From Adiantum capillus-veneris (lineage: Eukaryota > Streptophyta > Polypodiopsida > Polypodiales > Pteridaceae), in the NCBI GenBank assembly GCA_014529385.2, contig CM043960.1, forward strand, positions 118,058,043-118,122,042: a DNA stretch of 64,000 bases, given 5' to 3'. The notes under the pieces are model-generated. The model had not been told where the DNA came from and did no database searches. It worked only from the letters and a program-made list of their open reading frames with translations. The first letter of the stretch is position 1, and each line of letters opens with the position of its first letter. Below are positions 56,020 through 64,000 of this stretch, piece after piece. Made by a program: the position numbers and the translations under genes.

Positions 56020-56124
56020 ATACTCTGACTCTGATGCGCATATCCTAAGCTGGTTGTCCTTTCCTCTCTTATAGAGTTGATTTCCTATAAAAGCATAATC
56101 TCGCGCTTCTGTCTGTACAGCTCT

Positions 56125-56859
56125 CTAACACGCTTTTGAGATTCCCTCGGGAGAAGTTCTATTTGTGAGATACTCAACAATATAATGACTCCATTCAGGA
56201 GCGATCATTATCTGATACAATGTTGAATACTCAGTGGGCGGTTTTGACGAACATGTAATACATACCGTGACATATTCATGTACACTCTCTTTCGTTCCTA
56301 GCCAGTAGACTCCCAATTGTAACAGATTTCTGTACGTGTTTGTTCTTGAACAATGAAACGCACATTCGTGAACATGTGCTTCTCGCAGATATATGTTATA
56401 TTCTTCATGATTGATGCATAACCTTAGAATGTTATCGGTTCCTAAGTGATACAACCTTCCTGCAATTAGCTGAAGATTTTTGGATTGTTGAACAATAACT
56501 TGTTTCTGGTTGTATTCTTCTCGATCAAACTCTCCTCCATAGGTTAATAGATTAACAACATCCTGAGACCACTTTGGTATCATCTCTATGTTGAATAAGT
56601 ACGCATCCGGCATGTCGTCATCTACACCTATAGGGTCTTCTCCATTCGTCAACCTTGAAAGGTGATCAACTCTAAGATGTGTCTTTCCTTTCTTTACTAC
56701 TACCGTGAAGTCGAATTCTATTAAGATGATGAACCATCTTACTATCCGTCCCATATTGTATGGTTTGTTCACTAGGTAGAGCAAGGCTTGATGATCTGTG
56801 AAAAACACAAAATTATTGGCTAGAAGGTAATGCAGAAATTTCTTCACGGAATAAATCAT
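56125..56859 (-). pseudogene. Element C RNase H end and first H2C2 zinc module
   Basis: Begins with the C-terminal part of RNase H (FVFFTDHQALLYLVNKP, KGKTHLRVDHLSRL). It continues through a linker to a first zinc-binding module: EAHVHECAFHCSRTN...WLGTKESVHEYVTVCITC, with His162, His169, Cys200 and Cys203 of this frame. A unique linker with PEWSHYIVEYL leads to a second module at 55873-56007. The order RNase H, H2C2, linker, H2C2, core is not the single-H2C2 layout usual in gypsy integrases. Confidence 0.82.
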
Positions 56860-56910
56860 TCCTAATCCCTCTCACTCCGTTGTTGTGTAGTTCCTCTCAA
56901 CATTGTTGAG

Positions 56911-57189
56911 CTATCGACTAGCATAACAGATTGGAAAATCCATGTTTCCTTCTTCTGGCTGAGCCAAGATGCATCCTATTGCATATGCCGAAGCATCTAT
57001 ATGCAGATGGAATATCTTCTCCCAATCTAGTGATTTCAAGACTGGAGCCGTGATGAGAGCCTCTTTTAATTTCTTGAGAGATTCCTCACACTCCTCTGTC
57101 CATTCGTAATTCACTATTATCCTGTAAAGTGGTTGGCCTAATATAGCGTACGTGTAAATGAATCGTCTATAATATCCACAACGTCCCAT
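56911..57189 (-). pseudogene. Element C RT end and RNase H N-terminus
   Basis: GRCGYYRRFIYTYA, WTEECEESLKKLKEALITAPVL and FHLHIDASAYAIGCILAQPE, containing the RNase H aspartate in HIDASAYA. FPICYASR follows. A stop at about 56911 precedes the next frame. Confidence 0.85.
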
Positions 57190-57900
57190 AAGCTCTGCAC
57201 TTGCTTCGCGTTGGCTGGTCTAGGCATATCTACTATTACTTTTATCTTTTCCATATCCGTAGATATTCCGTTATGTGAGACAATATGTCCCAGAATTCTA
57301 CCTTGTCGGACCATAAACACACACTTCTCAGGATTAAGACAAATGCGATATGTCCTACATTTCTCGAATACCTTTCTTAAGTGTTGTAGATGCTCATCTC
57401 TGAGAAGAGAGTCGTAGATGCTCATCTCTGAGAAGAGAGTGTACACACAAATCATCCATGCATATTTCTAGAAATATCCTCAAGTACTCTTTGAAGGCAT
57501 GAGTCATCAGCCTTTGGAATGTTGTGGGAGCATTAGTTAAACCAAAAGGCATAACTCGATACGCATAAATTCCCCACTTACTTGCAAAAGTTGTTTTGTG
57601 TTGATCCTCTGGCGCAATGGCAAGCTGATTATATCCTGAAAATCCATCTAGAAAGGAATATGCTCGTTTTCCCGATACACGTTCTAGAACATGATCAGTT
57701 ATCGGCAAGGGATAATTGTCCCTGATTGTCGCAGCATTTACTTTCTTTAGATTGACACACACTCTGAGTTTCCCTTTTTTCTTGGGCACTACGACAATCG
57801 GAGATACCCAGTCCGTGTGTTCAATCTCATATATAAATTCAGCTTCCATTAGGTTGTCTATTTCCTCTTTGATTCTCTTAGCAAACATATCATTATACGT
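57138..57900 (-). pseudogene. Element C reverse transcriptase
   Basis: IYEIEHTDWVSPIVVVPKKKGKLRVCVNLKKVNAAT, DNYPLP, SFLDGFSGYNQLAIAPEDQHKTTF, VMPFGLTNAPTTFQRLM and LEICMDDLCVHS with a CMDD catalytic motif. NLKKVN replaces the more usual DYRKLN. A 28-bp tandem duplication at 57386-57441 shifts the frame just after the catalytic motif. The rest, EHLQHLRKVFEKCR...ILGHIVSHNGISTDMEKIKVI, is in another frame. Confidence 0.88.
57386..57441. repeat. 28-bp tandem duplication in element C RT
   Basis: Two units, 57386-57413 and 57414-57441, differ at one base and begin GTAGATGCTCATCTCTGAG. The length is not a multiple of three. Confidence 0.92.
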
Positions 57901-58184
57901 GTACGGTCTCTGCTGCTAGACTTAGCATATTGTTTCAAAGGAATTTTATGTTGGCATATTGATGGATCGACTCCTTTCAAATCCTTATATGACCATGCAA
58001 ACACATCCCTGTATTCTCTAAGAAGACTCAAAAGTCTCTCTTCTTCTTCCGGAGACAAATATGTAGCTATGTACACCGGTCTAGGTTCCTCTGTTGGAGC
58101 TACTAAATCAACCTTTTTAGCATCCTCCGGTCCATCATAGGATTCGTTCTCCTTTTTTTCTCTGATAGGCTGGGTTAGGATCAC
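57858..58184 (-). pseudogene. Element C RT N-terminal segment
   Basis: EERLLSLLREYRDVFAWSYKDLKGVDPSICQHKIPLK is the region just before RT fingers in Athila/Tat-type elements. The frame then shifts into the main RT segment. Confidence 0.8.
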
Positions 58185-59146
58185 CTTCCTATCCTTTTAT
58201 CGTAAATTTCCTGTAGTGAGAGGGAACATCCATGTTTCCCTTGACATTGGTATTTGCGTCCTCACCACTCTCGATTTCAGTCGTCCAAATTTCTTCAGAG
58301 TTTTCTTTAACTCTCTGTACTTCTTTCTGCGTTCTAATTTGGACTCTTTGTTTTCCTTGTTTCTAATGTTCTTTTCCGCTTTTTCTGTTTTGGTTATCAT
58401 TCCACTGGGTTGAACTCGATTTCTTGAGCTTCATTTGTCTTTTCGTGAGCTCATCTTGACATTTCCTCTCATTATTTCGAAAATCTTATCCTTGGCACAA
58501 TCTTCCGCCTTTACTAGCATTAGGAATTGGTTTTTCCCTCTTATCCTAGGCATCGGAGTGTTTCTAAGTCCTTTCGTTTTTCTCTTTTCTCTGTAGCGTT
58601 TCTGGCGTTTTTCAGTCTGATTTGGGAAGTCGTAGAATCTGACATCCTTTATGGTTTCCTTGTTCTCGCTTGAGTTGTTTGTGGACTCGTTGTCAGCTTC
58701 ATTTCCCCATTTTGATGATTGAGAATGTCGTGAAACATCTCCTCTTCATCTTTGTTTTCTCGTGTATCAATCTTTCCAGTCCCCTCTTTGAGCATAGCTC
58801 TCATCATGAAGTAAGGAACCACATCATATCCATATTTATCACAGAACCTAGTTGTGGGACCATCTTGAATTGCACAAACATCTAGGGTTGCTAGAATGTG
58901 TGTCCATCCTAATGGTTCAAGTGCATCCTCTGGAAAGGGTTCACCTATATAATTTTCGTCTTCAATTGCCCTTTCTAAAACACATTCTTCGCGCTTCAGA
59001 CTTCCACAGTTCGAAGCTCCACACATCCATAGCTCTTTGGGTTTGCCTAACCAAGCTGGAAACTCTGATCTTGCCAAAGTCGTTGAATCAAACTCTTCAA
59101 CTGGCGTTCGGTTCACATCCTTGTAGCTATGGTCTTTTAGGTTCAC
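58185..59146 (-). pseudogene. Element C protease-RT linker
   Basis: The 165-codon frame 58649-59146 (NRTPVEEFDSTTLARSEFPAWLGKPKELW... to TRFCDKYGYDVVPYFMMRAML) and the Lys/Glu-rich frame below it (58197-58400) lie between protease and RT. No catalytic motif is seen. Long spacers of this kind occur in Tat/Athila-type elements. Confidence 0.6.
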
Positions 59147-59158
59147 ACGAGTAGTGGT

Positions 59159-59851
59159 TTACATATGTCTCAGGTATATGTGGTCGTAACCCCACTCCTC
59201 GACCATTTTCAAATGTCTCATGAACGGTCTTCCAAGTATAATATCATAATTATTCTCCTTGCCAAAGTCGACAATAGCAAAAGTATGCTCGTATTCAATT
59301 CCGCAAGAAGTCACTACAACTTTCTCTGATAGTCCCAAAGGTCTCTCCACATGTCCGTCCGCTAGTTGGAGTTTCAATTTTAGGTGCAAGTCTTTCTTGA
59401 GAGTGTCATTTATCAACCCTTCTATAAAGAGGACAGATAGTTTGTCATCTTGTGGTGGTTCCTGCATTGGACATCTCTCTATGTATTGTTTGAAGCGAAG
59501 CAAAGCTTCCTTCACCTTTTCTTGCTCCTTCTGTTTGAAAGCATATATTTGGGATACCGTGTTGTGTTTGATCCCTCTTTTTGAAAATTCCTCGGCAAAC
59601 TCTCGCAGCAAGTGGTCAATATCATGGAAACCCCCACCATTCAGTGGTTGAAACCATGTCAATGCCGTCCCTTCTAAAGTAAGACCAAATCCTTCGTATT
59701 GTGTGTGGAAATCTGTTATCTGCTCAGCTCTTAAGACTTGCTTAAAGAGTGAGACATGTGCATATGAATCTCCTGAGCCACTATACTTCTTCGGCATACA
59801 CTTGGCCACTTGGGATGGTCTCATGCGTCTATTGTCTGCCACCAATCTCAT
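59159..59851 (-). CDS. Element C gag fused to protease end by deletion
   Basis: Residues about 22-150 are a gag capsid-like domain (YSGSGDSYAHVSLFKQVL, TALTWFQPL, LLREFAEEFSKRG, EALLRFKQYIERCP, LFIEGL). From about residue 158 the frame becomes the end of a retropepsin (LQLADGHVERPLG...FAIVDFGKENNYDIILGRPFMRHL). The gag zinc knuckle and the protease catalytic Asp are both absent, so an in-frame deletion joined them near 59380. The frame itself is open for 230 codons. Confidence 0.8.
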   Translation of the reverse strand: MRLVADNRRMRPSQVAKCMPKKYSGSGDSYAHVSLFKQVLRAEQITDFHTQYEGFGLTLEGTALTWFQPLNGGGFHDIDHLLREFAEEFSKRGIKHNTVSQIYAFKQKEQEKVKEALLRFKQYIERCPMQEPPQDDKLSVLFIEGLINDTLKKDLHLKLKLQLADGHVERPLGLSEKVVVTSCGIEYEHTFAIVDFGKENNYDIILGRPFMRHLKMVEEWGYDHIYLRHM

Positions 59852-60236
59852 TGCTCCTGTATCCCAACTAAAACTTTCTCTTGTGTCATGGGCTGCTCTA
59901 GTTGGATCCTTGCCACGAATCTACTACTAGGAGGTAAATGTGATGGTGCTGCTGCAAACATCGAACCTACCGGAGTATGTGTAGAGAATGGAACTGCACT
60001 ACCTCAATTCGTAGCCATTGACTCTCTAGAATGTAATGTTCACATTGGGCTTGGCATAGAATAATGAGGTCGACTGAAAGATTCAGTTACATGACTCCTC
60101 TCTCTACCTGTTGCCATCGGTTCTGGCATGACAGTTGTAGGTGTTGGTCTCAGTGGGCTTGGAGTGACATAATAATGATGGAGTGGTCCCCCAAAGTATG
60201 TGTATCCTTCCAATTCCTTTTATCGATTGCTGCATA

Positions 60237-60980
60237 TCATCTTCCATACTTGTCGTAGGCAACAATCTTCGTTTCTGATCCCTCTGCGTAGGTAAAGACA
60301 TAAAGTCTTTTCCACTCTATCAACCCATCAACGTAGGGTTCCTCGCATCTATAATAGAGATATTCCTCTCCATTATTATACTTGTATAACCCCACATAGA
60401 CGTTGTCTGTGTTGATTCTCAAAGTTTCGTTTTTTGGTCTTAATCTAGCATTAGGTAAGCTCATTGTTGGTGCTTTCTCTTTGGGTTCTTCATCTACTTT
60501 GGCTTTCGTGCCCATCAATCCCCACTTGTCCACAATGTTAGGATTCAGGACTACCAAGTACATGATACCTTCATCATCTAGGTACCTATCTCTGCTATAG
60601 CTCATAGGCACTAAGTCCTTGAACTCACTTGGTCTATCTTCTATCTTAACACAGTAGCGGTCCATACCATCTTTGTAGATATTGGCACCTTGCTTGTTGT
60701 CATATTGATACTTGATGAACAATAGTTTCATTGCGGCCGAAGGGTTTGATGGTCCTGCTGCCATGTTTCCTCTTTCGTTTAAGTTCAAGTATCCTAAGTG
60801 TTCAGTGAAAATCTTGTAAGATCTCTCTGAAGAAGTATCGGAAATACTTCCTTCAAGGATCGGCTCTAACGGTCGCACTACACTTTGGTTTACACTCTCC
60901 TTGGTTGATATAACACTCGCTTGTTCTCTTTGTCTCAGTTGGTTATTCTGGAGATATCTACTGGATCTCAAATTCATCAA
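60237..60980 (-). CDS. Element C upstream ORF (247 codons, unknown)
   Basis: The first long ORF downstream of the leader; begins MMNLRSSRYLQNNQLRQREQ and is hydrophilic. Its C-terminal half is rich in Tyr and charged residues (NTDNVYVGLYKYNNGEEYLYYRCEEPYVDGLIEWKRLYVF). No zinc, protease or RNA-binding motif is recognised. It lies before gag and is separated from it by a Pro/Thr-rich stretch with stops and a frameshift near 60240. Known Ogre-type Tat elements carry an ORF1 before gag; equivalence is only positional here. It could also be a gag N-terminal extension. Confidence 0.55.
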   Translation of the reverse strand: MMNLRSSRYLQNNQLRQREQASVISTKESVNQSVVRPLEPILEGSISDTSSERSYKIFTEHLGYLNLNERGNMAAGPSNPSAAMKLLFIKYQYDNKQGANIYKDGMDRYCVKIEDRPSEFKDLVPMSYSRDRYLDDEGIMYLVVLNPNIVDKWGLMGTKAKVDEEPKEKAPTMSLPNARLRPKNETLRINTDNVYVGLYKYNNGEEYLYYRCEEPYVDGLIEWKRLYVFTYAEGSETKIVAYDKYGR

Positions 60981-61145
60981 TCCCCCTAGAGGAATCTAAC
61001 TTTTCAGTCTCGACAGTTTGTTTTATCCCCATTTCGGTGATCAAAAGTGATCCAAACTAAATGATACTTGGTCAAATGGTTTGTTTTGTCAATTAGAAGA
61101 CTTCTGTGATCTCAAGTGAAAATTTTGTATCAGCTTTGCTCAAAA

Positions 61146-61169
61146 AGACATTATACGCGTATGATGTCT
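61146..61169. repeat. 24-bp palindrome, copy 1
   Basis: AGACATTATACG plus CGTATGATGTCT, palindromic except for one base pair. It lies inside a wider A5...T5 symmetry (61142-61173). Confidence 0.92.
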
Positions 61170-61426
61170 TTTTCCAGATTTTGGATATTTTTGCTTTGCT
61201 CACTTCTAGTAGCACCCTTATGTTCTATCCACTCACAAAATTCAATTTGAACTCTGGGTGTGCAAGTTATGGCCAGATTAGGCTTTTCTGGGCAATTTCC
61301 CGATTTTTGACTTACCTGGGGTCAAATCTGATCCAAATGAGATGAAACTTGAAATACAATCTCTAGACAACTAGTACAAAGGATCTGTGATAGAAAAATG
61401 TCAAAATTTGCCCATAATTAGGTTGG

Positions 61427-61450
61427 AGACATCATACACGTATGATGTCT
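61427..61450. repeat. 24-bp palindrome, copy 2
   Basis: AGACATCATACA plus CGTATGATGTCT; one central mismatch. Confidence 0.92.
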
Positions 61451-61551
61451 TTTTGTCCAATTTTGGTCCAAACTTGATATTTGAGCTATTCACTAAGTTT
61501 GCAACAATGTTGTCAAGTCAAAATTCAAAAATCACATCAGTAAGTGCAAAA

Positions 61552-61575
61552 AGACATTATACGTGTATGATGTCT
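61552..61575. repeat. 24-bp palindrome, copy 3
   Basis: AGACATTATACG plus TGTATGATGTCT. It has the same ATTAT variant as copy 1 and flanking A and T runs. Confidence 0.92.
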
Positions 61576-61836
61576 TTTTCACAGATTTACCCAATTTTCA
61601 ATTTTAAGCTTCTCCAAGTGTTTGTATTTGAGTTTCAAGTGTTTTTATCAAGTTTGAATGCAAAAATGAGCTCTGAATCAATTTTCCCCATTCTTTGCGT
61701 TTTTTGCACTCTGACTTGGTATTTTGAGTTTATAGAAGTGTTAAAGCCCTTGTTTGATGTTGATCTTAGGGTAAAACCCCCCTTCTGAACACTCTCGTAA
61801 TGTCGGATTTTCAGTTTGGTCTCTGTTTCGCCCTTA

Positions 61837-61860
61837 AGACATCATACGCGTATGATGTCT
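61837..61860. repeat. 24-bp palindrome, copy 4 (perfect)
   Basis: AGACATCATACG followed by its exact reverse complement, with an ACGCGT centre. Confidence 0.95.
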
Positions 61861-62368
61861 AATGTTACAGAATTCCAATTTTTTGGCACAGAACTCTTCC
61901 AATAGCTCTCTTAAGTGCTCAGCAACACTCAGTTTCATAGAAAATCTCTCTGCACTTTGTTTATGCAAGTTTCACACCAAATCGACGTTTTAGTGATCTA
62001 ACATGCAAACAAACACATCAAGCAAATAAATCACTGATTAATAGCTCTAGATCAGGATCAAATCAAGTCCTACCTAAGCTACTTCTAATCATAAAATGGA
62101 TTTTTGCAATGGTGAGTATAAAGAGATTCACTTCCACACACGGACTAGCAAATACCTCAATCTCACTACCACTCAACACCAACAAAAATCAATGTATTCT
62201 AAACCAAAAAATGTCAAACATGAAAGACCCACGAATCTACAAGTTTCCTACAACCTCTCAAAGTTCCTCGGGGTCCACCACTCCTAGACCTCTCTAACTA
62301 AAATATACAAAGTAAAAGAAACAATTCACCTCATAGGATTAGTCTAAGGTCACCTACTTAGGGCTCTC

Positions 62369-62387
62369 ATCCCCGGCAGCGGTGCCA
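62369..62387 (-). promoter_or_regulatory. Primer-binding site of element C (Asp tRNA)
   Basis: The minus strand reads TGGCACCGCTGCCGGGGAT, complementary to the 3' end of plant tRNA-Asp (TGGCGCCGTTGCCGGGGAT) with two differences. It lies two bases inside the LTR. Confidence 0.88.
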
Positions 62388-62389
62388 AA

Positions 62390-63338
62390 TGTTGGGCGGT
62401 TACGCCGCTAGCGGATGTTGTAATAGCGAGAACTCAACCAACAAACAAGAATGTCTGACGAGGACGGAGCTTGACCCGTAGGCGCATGGAAACAAATAGA
62501 TGGGTGTCAATCACCTACTCGACCTTCTAGAGACAATCACTACCAAGGAAATCAAATCTAAGTTCTAAAAACGCAAATGACTAAAATCCGTTCTAGGAGC
62601 AAACGCTATCCGAAACATGATCAAAAGTCATCGACTCAGCCTCAAACTCAAAGGGGATTCTATACACCACGTAAGGACAGTACCCTATGAATTGACACTC
62701 TAATCTCAACCTGCAAACACTCCATGCAGTAATCACGTATGAAAACAGGCCAAAAATTACAGGTCACCAAATCTCGACTTCGATGGTTCTAATGTGTAGT
62801 TCTTCTCGCTACGGTTCTATCGATATATAGCACGCTGAATTTCGACACACGGATCTAGAGAAAACTCACAAAGAAGCTCGTGGGAGCTCACCTCGCGTAG
62901 AAGCCGAATGCGCGCACGCTTGGTATTGGTGCGTAGCCCTGGCTGTTGCTAACACAATGGAGGTGTTGTTTCTCCAATGGCGGCTCCGTAGCTCGCGTAG
63001 CAAGAGGATACGACTCTCTCTCTCTCTCTCACTCTCTCTCAGACACAGTCACGACGCTTCAAAACTTATCTTGATTAATGATTCAAAAAACTTGTCCTTA
63101 GGTTTACAATAATTGGCTCTTATACTTCAGCCTTGGAAGTGTGAACACATCTCTAATCTAAAATCATAAGCAGGTGAAACTACTTGGGGAATACAAGCTG
63201 GAAACTCATTTGAGTCCCGCTAATTACAATGAATCGGCTCCATCAAAAATGAAATGTCGAAAAGACATTTATTACAATAAGTGTTTACAAAAATATGAGT
63301 GTGAGTAAAAATGTCTAGGTGTAGTCCTCCGCTCAACA
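62390..63338 (-). repeat. Element C 5' LTR
   Basis: 949 bp. On the plus strand it starts TGTTGGGCGG next to the primer site and ends GCTCAACA, so both ends carry a TGTTG(G/A)GCGG-type inverted terminal sequence. Beyond it an A/B-family LTR resumes. A CT tract lies at 63015-63045. No second copy is in the window. Confidence 0.82.
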
Positions 63339-63685
63339 CTCTCATTGGACCCCTTTGTCTTCTGGCAAATAGGAATCAAGCAAGCCATTGGGATGGTGAA
63401 TGCTCATTAGACCCCTTTGTCTTCTTGCCAAACAGGAATCAAGCAAGCCATTAGGTTGTTGAATGCTCATTGGACCCCTTGGGAGACTGTCCCCAATAGT
63501 CTTCTAGAGAGCTTAATTCTTATTGGTTCTTTTATTAAGTTTTTTTAAATTAGTTAAACTAGATTTATAGCCTAATTCTCATTGGTCCACCTCCATGACC
63601 ATCCAATAGGATTTGAGTGTACCTTGTGGGAATCTGGGCTAGGGAGTTGACATGTGTCCCTCATTCCCTTTGTGTAAAGGGAGCC

Positions 63686-63717
<32 letters not shown>

Positions 63718-64000
63718 TTTCTCTCTCATTCCCTACTTACAGGGCTCGCCCCCTCCTATGTAGGAGTCATGAAGACTTTTTTGTACACACACAAAGCATC
63801 CAATCCCACTAACTTGACCATTTGGACTTACCTTTGAATTTTGGAACCTTATCATTTTGGAAGTCTTAATGGGCTGAACCTTAGGGTCTTTAAAGCCCAT
63901 TATTGCACATTGATCTTTTGCAGATGGCCCCCCTTTGGATCCCTATTTTCCCTCCTTTGGATCCCTCCTATGGCCGATCTGCCATCTTAACCAATATTAT
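63339..64000 (-). repeat. A/B-family LTR fragment, target of element C
   Basis: Aligns with about 15513-16095 of the element A LTR in the same orientation, including the repeated CATTGGACCCCTT and CCAATAG boxes and the GGCCGATCTGC end region. It begins at the element C LTR and runs off the window. A (GT)n run is at 63689-63718. Confidence 0.88.

Larger units (their letters stand above)
60981..62368 (-). other. Element C leader (5' untranslated region)
   Basis: A 1.4-kb non-coding stretch between primer site and first ORF, AT-rich with no long ORF. It holds four copies of a 24-bp palindrome and looser repeats around them (for example CTGATCCAAATGA at about 61329 and GTGATCCAAACTA at about 61048). 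Confidence 0.7.
55188..63338 (-). mobile_element. Element C: Athila/Tat-like Ty3/gypsy element, 3'-truncated
   Basis: A minus-strand element: LTR (62390-63338), tRNA-Asp primer site, 1.4-kb leader with palindromes, upstream ORF, gag-protease fusion, linker, RT, RNase H, two zinc-binding modules, integrase core. It ends within integrase at a junction with element D. The right flank at 63339 continues an A/B-family LTR, so C inserted into such an LTR. The tRNA-Asp primer site and the protease sequence (ILGRPFM context) point to the Athila/Tat group. Internal deletion, frameshifts and stops make it inactive. Confidence 0.85.

Noticed and set aside
61146-61860. CRISPR-like array in the palindrome region
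   Set aside because: Only four copies with unequal spacing in a plant retrotransposon leader; no cas genes and no uniform spacers.

Overview
The window is intergenic DNA from a large, repeat-rich plant nuclear genome. The evidence is plant-type Ty3/gypsy and Ty1/copia LTR retrotransposons, primer sites for plant tRNAs (initiator Met and Asp), TG...CA LTRs with target-site duplications (TSDs), a chromodomain, and a dual-RNase-H polyprotein of the Tat type. I found no host gene, tRNA, rRNA, or bacterial feature. The species cannot be read from the sequence.

Layout. (1) 226-16180 is a minus-strand chromovirus-type gypsy element (A). Its gag is split by a complete 11.3-kb minus-strand gypsy element (Element 1, 1671-12993, LTRs of about 2.7 kb). 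(2) 16181-19962 holds older debris: a plus-strand integrase zinc-domain remnant, a minus-strand gag-like remnant, and unassigned DNA. (3) 19963-50176 is a complete plus-strand chromovirus (B; TSD GCCAT/GCTAT) of about 9 kb, expanded to 30 kb. Its 5' LTR holds a copia element (E, 20400-27692, TSD AGGAC), which itself holds a truncated LTR (22084-24582). Its gag holds a solo LTR (30132-44090, TSD ACGT). That solo LTR is in turn split by a nearly intact gypsy element of the same family in the opposite orientation (Element 2, 31735-42971, TSD ACAT). (4) 50177-53327 is unassigned, with a 129-bp tandem repeat and short hairpins. (5) 53328-55187 is the 5' part of a copia element (D: LTR, primer site, gag, protease). 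(6) 55188-63338 is a 3'-truncated minus-strand gypsy element (C) with a long leader and an extra upstream ORF. It sits in an A/B-family LTR fragment (63339-64000).

How the parts work together. Each element carries, or once carried, LTR promoters, a tRNA primer site, a polypurine tract, and a gag-pol polyprotein (capsid, protease, reverse transcriptase, RNase H, integrase). Elements 1 and 2 share near-identical bodies: gag, protease, RT, a decayed first RNase H, an intact-looking second RNase H, and integrase. Their LTRs have diverged. Element 2 needs only one frameshift to be explained and has almost identical LTRs, so it is the youngest insertion here. A, B, C and E carry many stops, frameshifts or deletions.

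The most unusual signals are: four copies of a 24-bp palindrome in the leader of element C; a tandemly duplicated integrase zinc-binding (H2C2) module in C, also visible in a diverged remnant at 16.2-16.7 kb; a pair of related ~70-codon ORFs in the leaders of Elements 1 and 2; 4-bp rather than 5-bp TSDs for that family; and a head-to-head insertion that creates kilobase-scale inverted LTR repeats.
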